From positions 1 through 59,765 of the forward strand of contig PBNL01000011.1 in assembly GCA_002723115.1 (NCBI GenBank): DNA of 59,765 nt, given 5' to 3'. Numbering within the stretch: position 1 is the first letter of the stretch; the number at the start of each line of letters is the position of its first letter. The position numbers and the translations under genes were made by a program. Below, piece after piece: positions 33,063 through 41,621 of the stretch. The stretch comes from Methanobacteriota archaeon (lineage in GTDB: Bacteria > Bacteroidota > Bacteroidia > Flavobacteriales_D > Sanyastnellaceae). Under the pieces are notes generated by a model. The model saw nothing but the letters and a program-made list of their open reading frames with translations. It made no database searches and had not been told where the DNA came from.

Positions 33063-33443
33063 ATGTCTAGCCCTATTTCAGCAAGTATTTATTTAACCGT
33101 CTTGATCGGATTGTTTTTCCTTTTTAGAGGAATAAATCTTTGATGCTGGAAGATTAATGCTATTGTTAATGAGCAAGCTAAACAAAGTGCGCTTTTAGAA
33201 AAAATACTTCTTCAAATAGGTGGTGATACTACGGCATTAAGGGATGAAAAGAAGGCAACTTCAACGCCTTTAGAAAGTTTTAATATTGATGAGGATAGGC
33301 TTAAAGTTCTTAAATCAAATCAGGCGTCAGATGAGGTTGTTGTTATGGTTAAAAGCACAAATCAGCTTCAGAAAATCAATAAGAAAGATTGGGAGGATAT
33401 AAATAACATTGGGAACTCTGATAAATTCGATTTAATAGATTAA
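33063..33443 (+). pseudogene. Small membrane-anchored coiled-coil protein broken by an in-frame TGA
   Basis: A 127-codon frame from ATG 33063 to TAA 33441-33443 holds one stop, TGA at 33141-33143 (codon 27). Before it is a transmembrane helix (S-I-Y-L-T-V-L-I-G-L-F-F-L-F). Beyond it, in the same frame, is a coherent helical cytosolic part: C-W-K-I-N-A-I-V-N-E-Q-A-K-Q, then S-A-L-L-E-K-I-L-L-Q-I-G-G, then a charged region ending K-F-D-L-I-D. No ATG, GTG or TTG directly follows the stop, so the second part would not be made without readthrough. It may be a nonsense mutation, a readthrough gene or a sequence error. It fills most of the 448-nt gap between glmS and the DUF456 gene. Confidence 0.6.
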
Positions 33444-33466
33444 TCACTTATGTTATGTACTATTTC

Positions 33467-33955
33467 TTAAAACACCCACAAGTAGTACTGGTAAGCTATA
33501 ATCGCAACAACTACAACCTTTGATAGTGTTCCTATCAAGAATCCAATTACGGATCCTATGCCGGACTTGACCGCAAAGTCCATGTCTTTGTTTGCAGACA
33601 GTTCTCCAAACATGGCTCCCAAAAACGGCCCTAGAATTAAACCAAAGGGTCCTAGCAACATTATCCCGGCAACCACTCCAATTAGGCTGCCTATTTTGCC
33701 CGATTTGGTTCCACCAAAGAGTTTAGTGCCAAGAACTGGCAACAATAAGTCAAGGATTGTAACAACCACCATTAGAATTGTGAGAACAATAAACCAAGTT
33801 TGGTCATAGTCTGCCACACCATCTGTTGTAAGCCACAATAATGGAAGAGCCGCCCAAGCAATAAGCGGTCCCGGCAATACCGGAATTACACATCCGACTA
33901 GGCCTATTAAAATCAAGACCCCTCCAATTATGACAATTATTGAGTCTGGATCCAT
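33467..33955 (-). CDS. DUF456 family membrane protein
   Basis: 162 aa, almost entirely hydrophobic, with about four to five membrane segments and glycine-rich turns typical of DUF456 (G-C-V-I-P-V-L-P-G-P-L-I-A-W near residue 21 and the G-P-F-G-L-I-L-G-P-F-L-G-A repeat). Function unknown; inner membrane. It directly follows two 81-aa membrane proteins, 0-1 nt from the first. Confidence 0.87.
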   Translation of the reverse strand: MDPDSIIVIIGGVLILIGLVGCVIPVLPGPLIAWAALPLLWLTTDGVADYDQTWFIVLTILMVVVTILDLLLPVLGTKLFGGTKSGKIGSLIGVVAGIMLLGPFGLILGPFLGAMFGELSANKDMDFAVKSGIGSVIGFLIGTLSKVVVVAIIAYQYYLWVF

Positions 33956-34201
33956 TTAGTTCAATTTGCCCTCAACTTCATATAGCAACTCTATTGCTCT
34001 GTCCATTTTAGACATGTCGCTACTGTGTGTTTCATAGTGGTGATCGCGCCAAGGGTCGGTGGATGAGGTTTGGGTTTGTGAAATTTCTTCACAAATTCCA
34101 GCGCAGGCAGCAAAACAAATTAGAGCAGTCACAAGCACACAACAGGTGGTGATGAATGTCATCATTCGCTTTATCCAAATATCACTCGTCATTTTTGTCA
34201 A
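33956..34201 (-). CDS. Small single-helix membrane protein
   Basis: 81 aa with one transmembrane helix at about 13-33 (F-I-T-T-C-C-V-L-V-T-A-L-I-C-F-A-A-C). A polar stretch with H-H-Y-E-T-H follows, then a short amphipathic end (M-S-K-M-D-R-A-I-E-L-L-Y-E-V-E-G-K-L). The same plan (helix, linker, short helix ending E-x-x-x-K-L) is seen in the gene before it. Not a family I can name. The start overlaps the previous gene by 20 nt. Confidence 0.65.
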   Translation of the reverse strand: MTKMTSDIWIKRMMTFITTCCVLVTALICFAACAGICEEISQTQTSSTDPWRDHHYETHSSDMSKMDRAIELLYEVEGKLN

Positions 34202-34427
34202 GTTTTGCGTTAATGCTTTCTAGTACCGAGACTAGCTTGTCAAGTCGCTCTCCCTCGTCTTGGTGTTGTTTCATATGAATTTCCCTTACTGAGGGCCCTT
34301 CATGCGTGTCGAAAAAAGTAACAAAAGTGAAGATGGATGAGAATGCTACTAACACCAAGACAATGCAAGTTGTTATGATTAAAATGCACTTCCTAATATG
34401 TGCGTCTAGGTTGATTTGAGGTGACAT
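34182..34427 (-). CDS. Small single-helix membrane protein
   Basis: 81 aa. Transmembrane helix at about 13-36 (C-I-L-I-I-T-T-C-I-V-L-V-L-V-A-F), then a linker with a His/Glu region and a C-terminal amphipathic segment L-D-K-L-V-S-V-L-E-S-I-N-A-K-L-D. It shares its plan with the following gene and with the broken frame at 33063. First gene of a DUF456 mini-operon. Unknown function. Confidence 0.65.
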   Translation of the reverse strand: MSPQINLDAHIRKCILIITTCIVLVLVAFSSIFTFVTFFDTHEGPSVREIHMKQHQDEGERLDKLVSVLESINAKLDKNDE

Positions 34428-34630
34428 TTTGTTCGATTTGGCCCTGATTTTTCACCTATGAAGTTAAGGGTAAAAAATGAGCAAAGGTCAAGGTGTTGAT
34501 TTTGTTGTAATTCGGTTATCCAAAAAGACTCTTAACATCCTATATTTACATGATTATCTTGAATTTTTTCGATTTTGCGCGAATCATTCCCGTAATTGCA
34601 TCTTGAAATCTGAAACTTATTTAATTGGAC

Positions 34631-35515
34631 ATGAAAAAATTAATGTTTGCTCTAGCGCTTGTTTCGCTAGTATTTACAAGCGCACAGGCCCAAAAACAAC
34701 TGGGTGGTGAGCACAATGTTGAGGTTAACCTAACTCCGCTAGGAGATAGCCCAATTGACGGAACTACTCTTAAGTACCGTAACTTCCTTGATGACGACAA
34801 AGCTTTAAGAGTAAGGCTTTCTCTTGATATGGACAACGACACTTATGCGTATGTTCAGAACGGTGAAATCACTGAGATTTTAGGTCTTCCTGAAACTATC
34901 AACCCGCAGTTAAATCTGATGACAAACTACACAATGTTTGGACTTGGAGTGGGTTATGAAATGCACTTTGGCGGAACTGATAACTTAAGCCCGTACTTTG
35001 GTTTTGAGGGAACATTTGCCAGTGCGTCAACTAAGCACACAAAGCAGCTTTGGGGTCCTAACGACCTTGATGACGAAGGTCAATTCAACCAGTACATTAC
35101 TTGGGAATTAATCAACTCACAGTCTGTTACTGCTTTAGGTCTAGGTCTTTTCCTTGGTGCAGACTACTACTTCAATGACGCGATTTACATCGGAATTGAA
35201 ACTGGTCTTGCTCTTGGTGTAACAACTGTTAATGATCACGAAATTTCTGCTCAACGTGCTGATGGTGTAAGCGGATCTGCTCTTACTGCATTCAACATGG
35301 AGTTTGGAAATCCTGGTTCTGGCACAGACTGGGCTAGCGCTGCTATCTCAGACAGCTTTGTAGGATCTCTTCCTTTCGACGTTGTTACTGATCTCATGTA
35401 CGACGAGTACATTGATGGAACTACTGTGGTAAACACAACTCCAAACCTAATGGGTAACTTCTCTTTCGGAAACGCATTTAACACTGCTATCCGTTTTGGA
35501 TACCTGTTTGACTAA
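34631..35515 (+). CDS. Outer-membrane beta-barrel protein, unknown function
   Basis: 294 aa from ATG 34631 (a TTG six bases earlier is less likely). A signal peptide ends A-Q-A-Q near residue 21. The mature part alternates hydrophobic and polar residues with G-L-G-V-G-Y-E-M-H-F, L-S-P-Y-F-G-F-E-G, L-F-L-G-A-D-Y-Y-F and a final A-I-R-F-G-Y-L-F-D with the terminal aromatic typical of barrel proteins. It stands alone with its own terminator. Confidence 0.8.
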   Translation: MKKLMFALALVSLVFTSAQAQKQLGGEHNVEVNLTPLGDSPIDGTTLKYRNFLDDDKALRVRLSLDMDNDTYAYVQNGEITEILGLPETINPQLNLMTNYTMFGLGVGYEMHFGGTDNLSPYFGFEGTFASASTKHTKQLWGPNDLDDEGQFNQYITWELINSQSVTALGLGLFLGADYYFNDAIYIGIETGLALGVTTVNDHEISAQRADGVSGSALTAFNMEFGNPGSGTDWASAAISDSFVGSLPFDVVTDLMYDEYIDGTTVVNTTPNLMGNFSFGNAFNTAIRFGYLFD

Positions 35516-35530
35516 GAGATAACATATTTG

Positions 35531-35560
35531 AAAAAGGCGTCCACTATGGGCGCCTTTTTT
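35531..35560 (+). terminator. Rho-independent terminator after the beta-barrel gene
   Basis: A run of five A, GGCGTCC, loop ACTAT, GGGCGCC and six T. The stem has 7 pairs with one G-T, extended by A-T pairs. It ends one base before the region of the next gene. Confidence 0.85.
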
Positions 35561-35573
35561 GTTTATTCGCATT

Positions 35574-36341
35574 ATGAATCACGCAAGACTTTACATAGAG
35601 TGGGGTGGCAAAAGCCATGAGGTAGACCTAGATAATGGTCTAGATGTAAGTCTTTCAATTAAGGACTCTAAAAAAGCAATAGGCGCTTCGGCTTGGTATG
35701 TGGATGGGCCTAGATTTGAGACGGTTCGTGGTGAGGGTTTTGTCGGCCGTGTTTCTGAAGGTGGTTCTGTGAATTTTACAGATGTCTATTTTAATCCTCA
35801 CGGACATGGAACTCACACTGAGTGTCTTGGACATATAACTCGAGAATTTGAAAGCGTCGATGAGATATTGAGGAGCAATCCGCTTGAGCCGATTATACCT
35901 TGTATGGTTATAAGCATTAATCCCGCTGAAGAAGGTGGTGATAGGGTGGTTACGCCTGAAATGGCACCTGAGGGCGAAACCCTGCCTCCAGCAGTATTAA
36001 TTAGAACTCTACCTAATTCTGAGGACAAGAAAATCCAAAAATGGGACAACACCAACCCGCCTTATCTACACCCCGGTTTTACCAAATCATTGGTTGATCG
36101 TGGGGTTGTTCATCTATTGATAGACTTGCCTTCAGTTGATAGGGAAGTTGATGGTGGCGAGCTTTTAAGCCACAGGGTGTTTTTTGGCGTTCCTGATAAT
36201 CCTCGATACAATGCCACTATTACTGAATTTGTCTTTGTCCCTGATTCTTCTCCTGATGGTCTTTATGCTCTCAACCTTCAAGTTGCCAATCTTGACCTAG
36301 ACGCCTCGCCTAGCAGACCCGTTTTATTCCCCCTTAGGTAG
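35574..36341 (+). CDS. Cyclase/kynurenine-formamidase-like metal hydrolase
   Basis: 255 aa from ATG 35574. The metal motif H-G-H-G-T-H-T-E-C-L-G-H near residue 80 matches the H-x-G-T-H-x-D/E-x3-H pattern of the cyclase family, which includes bacterial kynurenine formamidase. Y-L-H-P-G-F near residue 164 and the V-H-L-L-I-D-L-P-S-V-D segment support this. The substrate is unknown; no tryptophan-degradation gene is nearby. Its end overlaps the convergent histidine kinase gene by 18 nt. Confidence 0.82.
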   Translation: MNHARLYIEWGGKSHEVDLDNGLDVSLSIKDSKKAIGASAWYVDGPRFETVRGEGFVGRVSEGGSVNFTDVYFNPHGHGTHTECLGHITREFESVDEILRSNPLEPIIPCMVISINPAEEGGDRVVTPEMAPEGETLPPAVLIRTLPNSEDKKIQKWDNTNPPYLHPGFTKSLVDRGVVHLLIDLPSVDREVDGGELLSHRVFFGVPDNPRYNATITEFVFVPDSSPDGLYALNLQVANLDLDASPSRPVLFPLR

Positions 36342-37751
36342 GCTAATAAAAAAGGTCGAGCCTTCGCCTTCTTTTGATTCTGCCCAAACCTTACCTGAAG
36401 CCTGTTCAGCAATGCTTTTGACCATTGCCAGCCCCAATCCTAGTCCGTGCTTTTTTGTGGTAAATCTTGGCTCAAAAATTCTGTCTAATTGATCGCTTGG
36501 TATTCCTGTTCCGAAATCAGAAACCGATACCACAACGTATTTGCCTTCATCGATTGATGCGATTCTAACAGGATCCATCGACCCAGCTTCTTCTGTTGCT
36601 TCGATGGCGTTTGAAATCAGATTATTAAACAGGCGCACTAAGCTGTCTTTGTCAGCAATTACTAAATCGTTTGAAACATCAATTTCCACCTTTTCCTTGC
36701 CAAACAAACCCGCTGAGGTGTTTATGATTTCTTCTAAATCAATGTTGACTAGCGTTGGTTTTCGAACCTCGGCTAATTGTGCGAAGTCTTGTGAGATTTG
36801 TGATAGGATGTCAATTTGGGCTAAAGCAGTAGATGCAAACTTTGTAAACCTGTCTTCAAAATCTGGTGCCTTGTCATGCCAAGCCCTTTCAAGCTGTTGA
36901 ATTCCCAATCTAATTGGAGTTAGTGGGTTTTTGATCTCATGAGCTACTTGTTGAGCCATCTCCTTCCACGCTACCTCTCTCTCAAATTTTGCCCTTTCAT
37001 CTAAGCTTGCTCTCAGCTTTTCCAATAACTCATTGTACTCTGAAACCAAAGCCCCGATATCATCCTTCCATTTATAATCGATTTGAGGATTGTCTGAAAG
37101 GGGATCTGCCTCTGCCATTTCGTGCTTAAGCCTTAATAGCGGACTGGCAATTGATTGAAGCGTGAAATACGCGATTAACATCGCGCCTAGGAAGAGAATC
37201 AGGTAAACAGGCGCTAGCCTGCTTAAAAACGCTCCTAGCGCGTTTTCATCTATCTTTCTTGGGTTGTATTTAGCACTAGCAATCATCAGCGGGGCTTGTG
37301 CCCCATTTGCAACCACCCAATACACCCTTGTTACCTCAACTCCTTCTTTCTTTTCTACATTAACAATTCGGGATTTGTTGAGCTGCGACGGGTTTGATTC
37401 TTTACCAAGGTGAAGCGGCGGTGGTGCTTGGTCATCAATACTAGAAGATGACGTTGTGATTAAGTCACCATTCAGGGTGTAAAGGCTGAAAACCAAACTA
37501 TGCACATCAGCCAATTCACAGATTTTGTCTGTAAATATCGAAGCGATTGCGTCTTGAGAAAGATGTTGATCTTGATACTTGAGAACGTAGTCCAGGGACC
37601 TGCTCAATGCGGCCTCTTTTCTTTGTAGCCTTTGTTCGTTATAGGCAATGTCTTGGCGTTGGGCATGGAAGTATGCGACAACACCTGTTGATGCGAGCGC
37701 CAATAGCACAACTAAAAGCATCCCAAGAAAAATGCGTAGCCTTAAACCCAT
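36324..37751 (-). CDS. Membrane sensor histidine kinase (HAMP-HisKA-HATPase, NtrY-like)
   Basis: 475 aa. Transmembrane helices at about 5-27 and 178-198 flank a periplasmic sensor of about 150 residues. HAMP linker near 199-255. HisKA has the phospho-acceptor H271 in H-E-I-K-N-P-L-T-P. The ATPase has N-N-L-I-S-N-A near 376, D-F-G-T-G-I-P at 412 and G-L-G-L-G-L-A at 436. No response regulator adjoins. It lies 47 nt behind atpG in the same direction, so it may be read from the ATP synthase transcript. Confidence 0.92.
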   Translation of the reverse strand: MGLRLRIFLGMLLVVLLALASTGVVAYFHAQRQDIAYNEQRLQRKEAALSRSLDYVLKYQDQHLSQDAIASIFTDKICELADVHSLVFSLYTLNGDLITTSSSSIDDQAPPPLHLGKESNPSQLNKSRIVNVEKKEGVEVTRVYWVVANGAQAPLMIASAKYNPRKIDENALGAFLSRLAPVYLILFLGAMLIAYFTLQSIASPLLRLKHEMAEADPLSDNPQIDYKWKDDIGALVSEYNELLEKLRASLDERAKFEREVAWKEMAQQVAHEIKNPLTPIRLGIQQLERAWHDKAPDFEDRFTKFASTALAQIDILSQISQDFAQLAEVRKPTLVNIDLEEIINTSAGLFGKEKVEIDVSNDLVIADKDSLVRLFNNLISNAIEATEEAGSMDPVRIASIDEGKYVVVSVSDFGTGIPSDQLDRIFEPRFTTKKHGLGLGLAMVKSIAEQASGKVWAESKEGEGSTFFISLPKGE

Positions 37752-37798
37752 GGTATCAAGCTACGCACTAAAAGTGGGCCAAAAAAGTATTTCAGCTA

Positions 37799-38680
37799 TT
37801 ATCCTTCTAAGGCTTCAGATCCAGCAACGATTTCTAAAATTTCAGTAGTAATCGCGGCTTGACGTGCCTTATTGTATGAAATCTTAAGCTCATTAAGAAG
37901 CTCCCCTGCATTTTCTGTAGCAGAGTGCATCGCAGTCATTCTAGCGCCGTGCTCTGCAGCATGGCTGTCCAGTAGAGCTTTGTATAATTGAGTTTTAAGA
38001 GCGTTTGGCAGAATGTTTTCTACGATTTCCTCTCTGTTTGGCTCAAAAATGTACTCCGTTTGAGATGAAGAGTCTTCTGTCTCGTCCTCTTGTGGAACAA
38101 GCGGAAGGAAAGCTTCGTTTGTAGGAATTTGTACTGCAGCATTTTTGAATTTGCTGTATGCAATTTCTACTTTATCCCAATTTCCATTTACAAAACCCTG
38201 CATTATAAAGTCTGCTACTTCCGAAGAAACGTTGAAATTTAAGTCTGCAAAAATTGCAACGGGCTCAAAACCTTCTGGCATTCTGCCTGCTGAACTTGGG
38301 AAAGCTTCAATGGCTTTTTTACCTAGAGGAAGAACCAGGGCTTTAACACCCTTTACTTCGTATTCTTCAATCGCTGCGCGAGCAATCTTTAAGCTGTAGT
38401 TGTTAAACGCTCCACACAACCCCCTATCAGATGTGATGCAAACAATTAATGCTGTTTGAACATTTCTTTCTTGTGAAAACACTCCTTCAGATGAATCAAG
38501 TGTTGCGCTTACGTTAGCAAGGATTGATTGAATCTTCTCAGCGTATGGACGCATGCGAGTGATTGCGTCTTGAGCACGGCGCAGCTTTGCAGCCGAAACC
38601 ATTTTCATTGCCGACGTAATCTGCATTGTGTTCTGTACCGAACCAATGCGCTCTCTTACTTCTTTTAATCCTCCAGCCAT
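37799..38680 (-). CDS. atpG: ATP synthase F1 subunit gamma
   Basis: 293 aa central rotor shaft of F1. N-terminal R-I-G-S-V-Q-N-T-M-Q-I-T-S-A-M-K-M-V-S-A and C-terminal Y-N-K-A-R-Q-A-A-I-T-T-E-I-L-E-I are family signatures. An acidic insert (E-D-E-T-E-D near residue 196) precedes the last part. Final F-ATPase gene of this operon, 7 nt behind atpA. Confidence 0.96.
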   Translation of the reverse strand: MAGGLKEVRERIGSVQNTMQITSAMKMVSAAKLRRAQDAITRMRPYAEKIQSILANVSATLDSSEGVFSQERNVQTALIVCITSDRGLCGAFNNYSLKIARAAIEEYEVKGVKALVLPLGKKAIEAFPSSAGRMPEGFEPVAIFADLNFNVSSEVADFIMQGFVNGNWDKVEIAYSKFKNAAVQIPTNEAFLPLVPQEDETEDSSSQTEYIFEPNREEIVENILPNALKTQLYKALLDSHAAEHGARMTAMHSATENAGELLNELKISYNKARQAAITTEILEIVAGSEALEG

Positions 38681-38687
38681 GACTTAA

Positions 38688-40265
38688 TTATGCGTAACGA
38701 GCTGTGATTTCTGCACATGCAGACTCTAGCACGCTAGTTTCTGCGTCAGTGTACTTACCGTTCTTAAGAGCATTAAGAGTGTCAGTGTGTTTCGCTCTTA
38801 AGTATGAAAGGAATTCCCCTTCAAACTCACGAACCTTGTTTACAGGTACGTTCTTTAGAAGATCCTTAGTTCCTACATAAACCATTGCAACCTGCTCCTC
38901 AACTGGAAGAGGTGAGTTTTGGTTTTGCTTAAGAATTTCTACGTTTCTAGCTCCTTTATCTAGGATTGCTTTTGTAGCATCATCAAGGTCTGAACCAAAC
39001 TTAGCGAACGCTTCAAGCTCACGGAACTGTGCTTGGTCAAGCTTTAGTGTTCCACTTACTTTTTTCATAGACTTGATTTGTGCTGAACCACCTACACGGC
39101 TTACAGAAATACCAACGTTAATCGCTGGACGAATACCTGAAAGGAATAGGTTTGACTCAAGGAAAATCTGTCCGTCAGTAATCGAGATTACGTTTGTCGG
39201 AATGTACGCACTTACATCACCCGCTTGTGTTTCAATAATTGGAAGTGCTGTTAGAGACCCTCCTCCCTTCACTTTGTCTTTAAGAGACTCAGGAAGATCG
39301 TTCATGTCCTTAGCAATGCTGTCCTCACCAATAACTTTCGCGGCACGCTCAAGTAGACGAGAGTGTAGGTAGAAAACGTCTCCTGGGTATGCCTCACGTC
39401 CAGGAGGTCTACGAAGAAGAAGTGATACCTCACGGTACGCTACTGCCTGCTTGCTAAGGTCATCGTACACAACTAATGCTGGACGACCTGTATCACGGAA
39501 GTACTCACCTACAGCCGCGCCAGTAAATGGTGCATAGAACTGAAGTGGAGCTGGATCAGATGCTGTTGCGGCAACAACTACTGTGTACGCCATGGCGCCT
39601 GCGTCCTCAAGAGTTTGAACAATGTTTGCAACTGTTGAGCCTTTTTGGCCTATTGCAACATAGATACAGAATACTGGCTCACCAGCATCGTAAAACTCTT
39701 TTTGGTTGATAATTGCGTCGATAGCAACTGTAGACTTCCCTGTCTGACGGTCACCAATAATTAGCTCACGTTGACCTCTTCCGATTGGAATCATTGCGTC
39801 GATAGACTTAATTCCTGTCTGAAGGGGTTCAGATACCGGCTGACGGTAAATTACCCCTGGAGCTTTACGCTCGATTGGCATCTCACAAAGCTCTCCTTGA
39901 ATAGGGCCTTTGCCGTCGATTGGCTCACCTAGAGTGTTAATTACACGTCCTAGAAGGCCTTCTCCTGCTTTAATTGAAGCGATCGTTCCTGTACGCTTTA
40001 CTGACGCACCCTCTTTAATACCTCTTGCAGGCTCGAGCAATACTGCTCCAACGTTGTCTTCTTCAAGGTTAAGGGCAATGCCACGCACTCCGTTATCAAA
40101 TTCAATAAGCTCACCTGATTGAACATTACTTAGACCGTAGATGCGGGCAATACCATCACCTACCTGTAGTACTGTACCTACCTCTTCTAGCTCAGCTGCA
40201 GTTTTAACTCCTGCTAGCTGTTCGCGTAGAATCGATGATACTTCTGCTGGGTTGATTTCAGCCAT
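38688..40265 (-). CDS. atpA: ATP synthase F1 subunit alpha
   Basis: 525 aa non-catalytic nucleotide-binding subunit. Walker [21 protein letters not shown] and the signature [13 protein letters not shown] are intact. Domain order is the usual beta-barrel, nucleotide-binding and C-terminal helical. The partner catalytic beta subunit gene is not in this operon. Confidence 0.97.
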   Translation of the reverse strand: MAEINPAEVSSILREQLAGVKTAAELEEVGTVLQVGDGIARIYGLSNVQSGELIEFDNGVRGIALNLEEDNVGAVLLEPARGIKEGASVKRTGTIASIKAGEGLLGRVINTLGEPIDGKGPIQGELCEMPIERKAPGVIYRQPVSEPLQTGIKSIDAMIPIGRGQRELIIGDRQTGKSTVAIDAIINQKEFYDAGEPVFCIYVAIGQKGSTVANIVQTLEDAGAMAYTVVVAATASDPAPLQFYAPFTGAAVGEYFRDTGRPALVVYDDLSKQAVAYREVSLLLRRPPGREAYPGDVFYLHSRLLERAAKVIGEDSIAKDMNDLPESLKDKVKGGGSLTALPIIETQAGDVSAYIPTNVISITDGQIFLESNLFLSGIRPAINVGISVSRVGGSAQIKSMKKVSGTLKLDQAQFRELEAFAKFGSDLDDATKAILDKGARNVEILKQNQNSPLPVEEQVAMVYVGTKDLLKNVPVNKVREFEGEFLSYLRAKHTDTLNALKNGKYTDAETSVLESACAEITARYA

Positions 40266-40282
40266 TTTGATTTCTTTTAAGC

Positions 40283-40840
40283 CTAAAATTCAGGCTCGTA
40301 ATCGTGTTCTGTTAGTTTGCGACCTAATTTGTTTAGTTGTCGCTTAATAGAAGCGTCAATCTCTCTGTCGTCCATGCGGAGAACAAATCCTCCAAGAATT
40401 TCAGGATCAACGATTTCCTTTAGTTCTACTTCTCCATTGTGAAGCTTTGCAACTTCTGCAAGTATCTTCACTCTAGAGCTGTCATCAAGAGGACTCGCAG
40501 TTTTAACTGTAGCCGCTTGAATGTTATTCATTGCGCGAAGTTGTGCTTTTGTTTCTTCAATTATTGAAGGAACTATTCCTTCTCTTCCTTTCGAAACGAG
40601 AAGCTGAATAAAGCCGTATGTAACTTCACTAACCTTTCCTTTAAGCATAGCTTTAAGGACGGATTTCTTTTGGTCCGGTTTAATAACTGGACTTACGAGC
40701 AGCAATTCAAAGTCTCTAGAAGAGTCTACAAGAGAAGAAAGCGTATTAATGTCTGATCCAACAGTCGTTAATTCGCTTCTCTCAGAAGCTAGTCCTAAGA
40801 GCGCTTTAGCGTATCTAGATGCTACACGTGTACTTCCCAT
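40283..40840 (-). CDS. atpH: ATP synthase subunit delta (OSCP)
   Basis: 185 aa peripheral-stalk cap that joins subunit b to F1. [11 protein letters not shown] at the start and [11 protein letters not shown] near residue 148 match the delta/OSCP signature. It sits 17 nt before atpA. Confidence 0.94.
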   Translation of the reverse strand: MGSTRVASRYAKALLGLASERSELTTVGSDINTLSSLVDSSRDFELLLVSPVIKPDQKKSVLKAMLKGKVSEVTYGFIQLLVSKGREGIVPSIIEETKAQLRAMNNIQAATVKTASPLDDSSRVKILAEVAKLHNGEVELKEIVDPEILGGFVLRMDDREIDASIKRQLNKLGRKLTEHDYEPEF

Positions 40841-40844
40841 GGGT

Positions 40845-41342
40845 TTAGCTTAAAGTAGACTCGTTAATTAACTTGTCCACAAGATTCTTCTGCTTGTCTG
40901 AGTCGGCCAGCTCCTCTTTAAGAAGGCGTTCAGCAATTTCAACAGATAGCTTGGCAACTTCTGCCTTCAATTCGGCAACAGCTGCTTTGCGCTCCGTTTC
41001 TATTGCTTGACGTGCTGACTCAATCTCTTTTGCTGCTACGTCGCGAGCATCTGCTTTGGCGTCAGAAACTATCTTTTCAGCAATTTCTTTTGACTCCTTA
41101 AGCATTGCGTCGCGCTTTGCTCTTGCTTCCTGTAATAAGCGTTCGTTATCTGAGTTAAGCGAAGCCATCTCTTCGCGAGCCTTTTCAGCCTCACGAAGTG
41201 AATTGGCAATGCTTTCCTCACGATCGCTTAAAGCCTTAAGGATAGGTCCCCAAGCAATCTTACGCAGTATAAACAATACCGTAAGAAAGGCAACCGTAGC
41301 CCAAAAAACTGTACCGAAAGCCGGTGTTAACAGCGCGCCCAT
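40845..41342 (-). CDS. atpF: ATP synthase Fo subunit b
   Basis: 165 aa stator stalk. One N-terminal membrane helix (F-W-A-T-V-A-F-L-T-V-L-F-I-L) with the typical P-A-F-G before it is followed by a long Ala/Glu/Lys-rich right-handed coiled coil (about 40-150). 4 nt separate it from both neighbours. Confidence 0.95.
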   Translation of the reverse strand: MGALLTPAFGTVFWATVAFLTVLFILRKIAWGPILKALSDREESIANSLREAEKAREEMASLNSDNERLLQEARAKRDAMLKESKEIAEKIVSDAKADARDVAAKEIESARQAIETERKAAVAELKAEVAKLSVEIAERLLKEELADSDKQKNLVDKLINESTLS

Positions 41343-41346
41343 TTTC

Positions 41347-41592
41347 TTATCCTAGGGCTACAAGTAGACAAATGATGATTCCAAAAAGTGCAACACCCTC
41401 TACAAGAGCGGCAGCAAGAATCATGTTCGCACGTAGGTCGTCAGATGCTTCTGGTTGACGAGCCATAGACTCAAGTGCAGCCTTACCAATAAGGCCTACA
41501 CCTAGACCAGCTCCGATAGCAGCAGCACCAGCACCAAGACCAGCAAGACCTTGACCTGTTGTGATTTCAATTAGAATGTTTAACAATTCCAT
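41347..41592 (-). CDS. atpE: ATP synthase Fo subunit c
   Basis: 81 aa rotor ring subunit with two membrane helices and the polar loop A-R-Q-P-E. The Gly/Ala pattern of helix 1 (G-A-G-A-A-A-I-G-A-G-L-G-V-G-L-I-G) is intact. The ion-binding glutamate of helix 2 is in A-L-V-E-G-V-A-L-F. It is followed by Gly, not Ser/Thr as in Na+-binding rings, so protons are the likely coupling ion. Confidence 0.96.
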   Translation of the reverse strand: MELLNILIEITTGQGLAGLGAGAAAIGAGLGVGLIGKAALESMARQPEASDDLRANMILAAALVEGVALFGIIICLLVALG

Positions 41593-41621
41593 GATGAGTT
41601 GTTTTGTTTAGGTAATAATTA

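Noticed and set aside
33141..33143. General reassignment of TGA to a sense codon
   Set aside because: TGA ends many intact genes here, several with coupled starts (tatA/mltD GTGA, mltD/DUF4837 and porW/bactofilin ATGA), so it is a normal stop. No selenocysteine insertion context was seen either.
34477..34710. 77-codon plus-strand frame upstream of the beta-barrel gene
   Set aside because: It overlaps the start of the barrel gene in another frame and shows no signal peptide, helix or family likeness.
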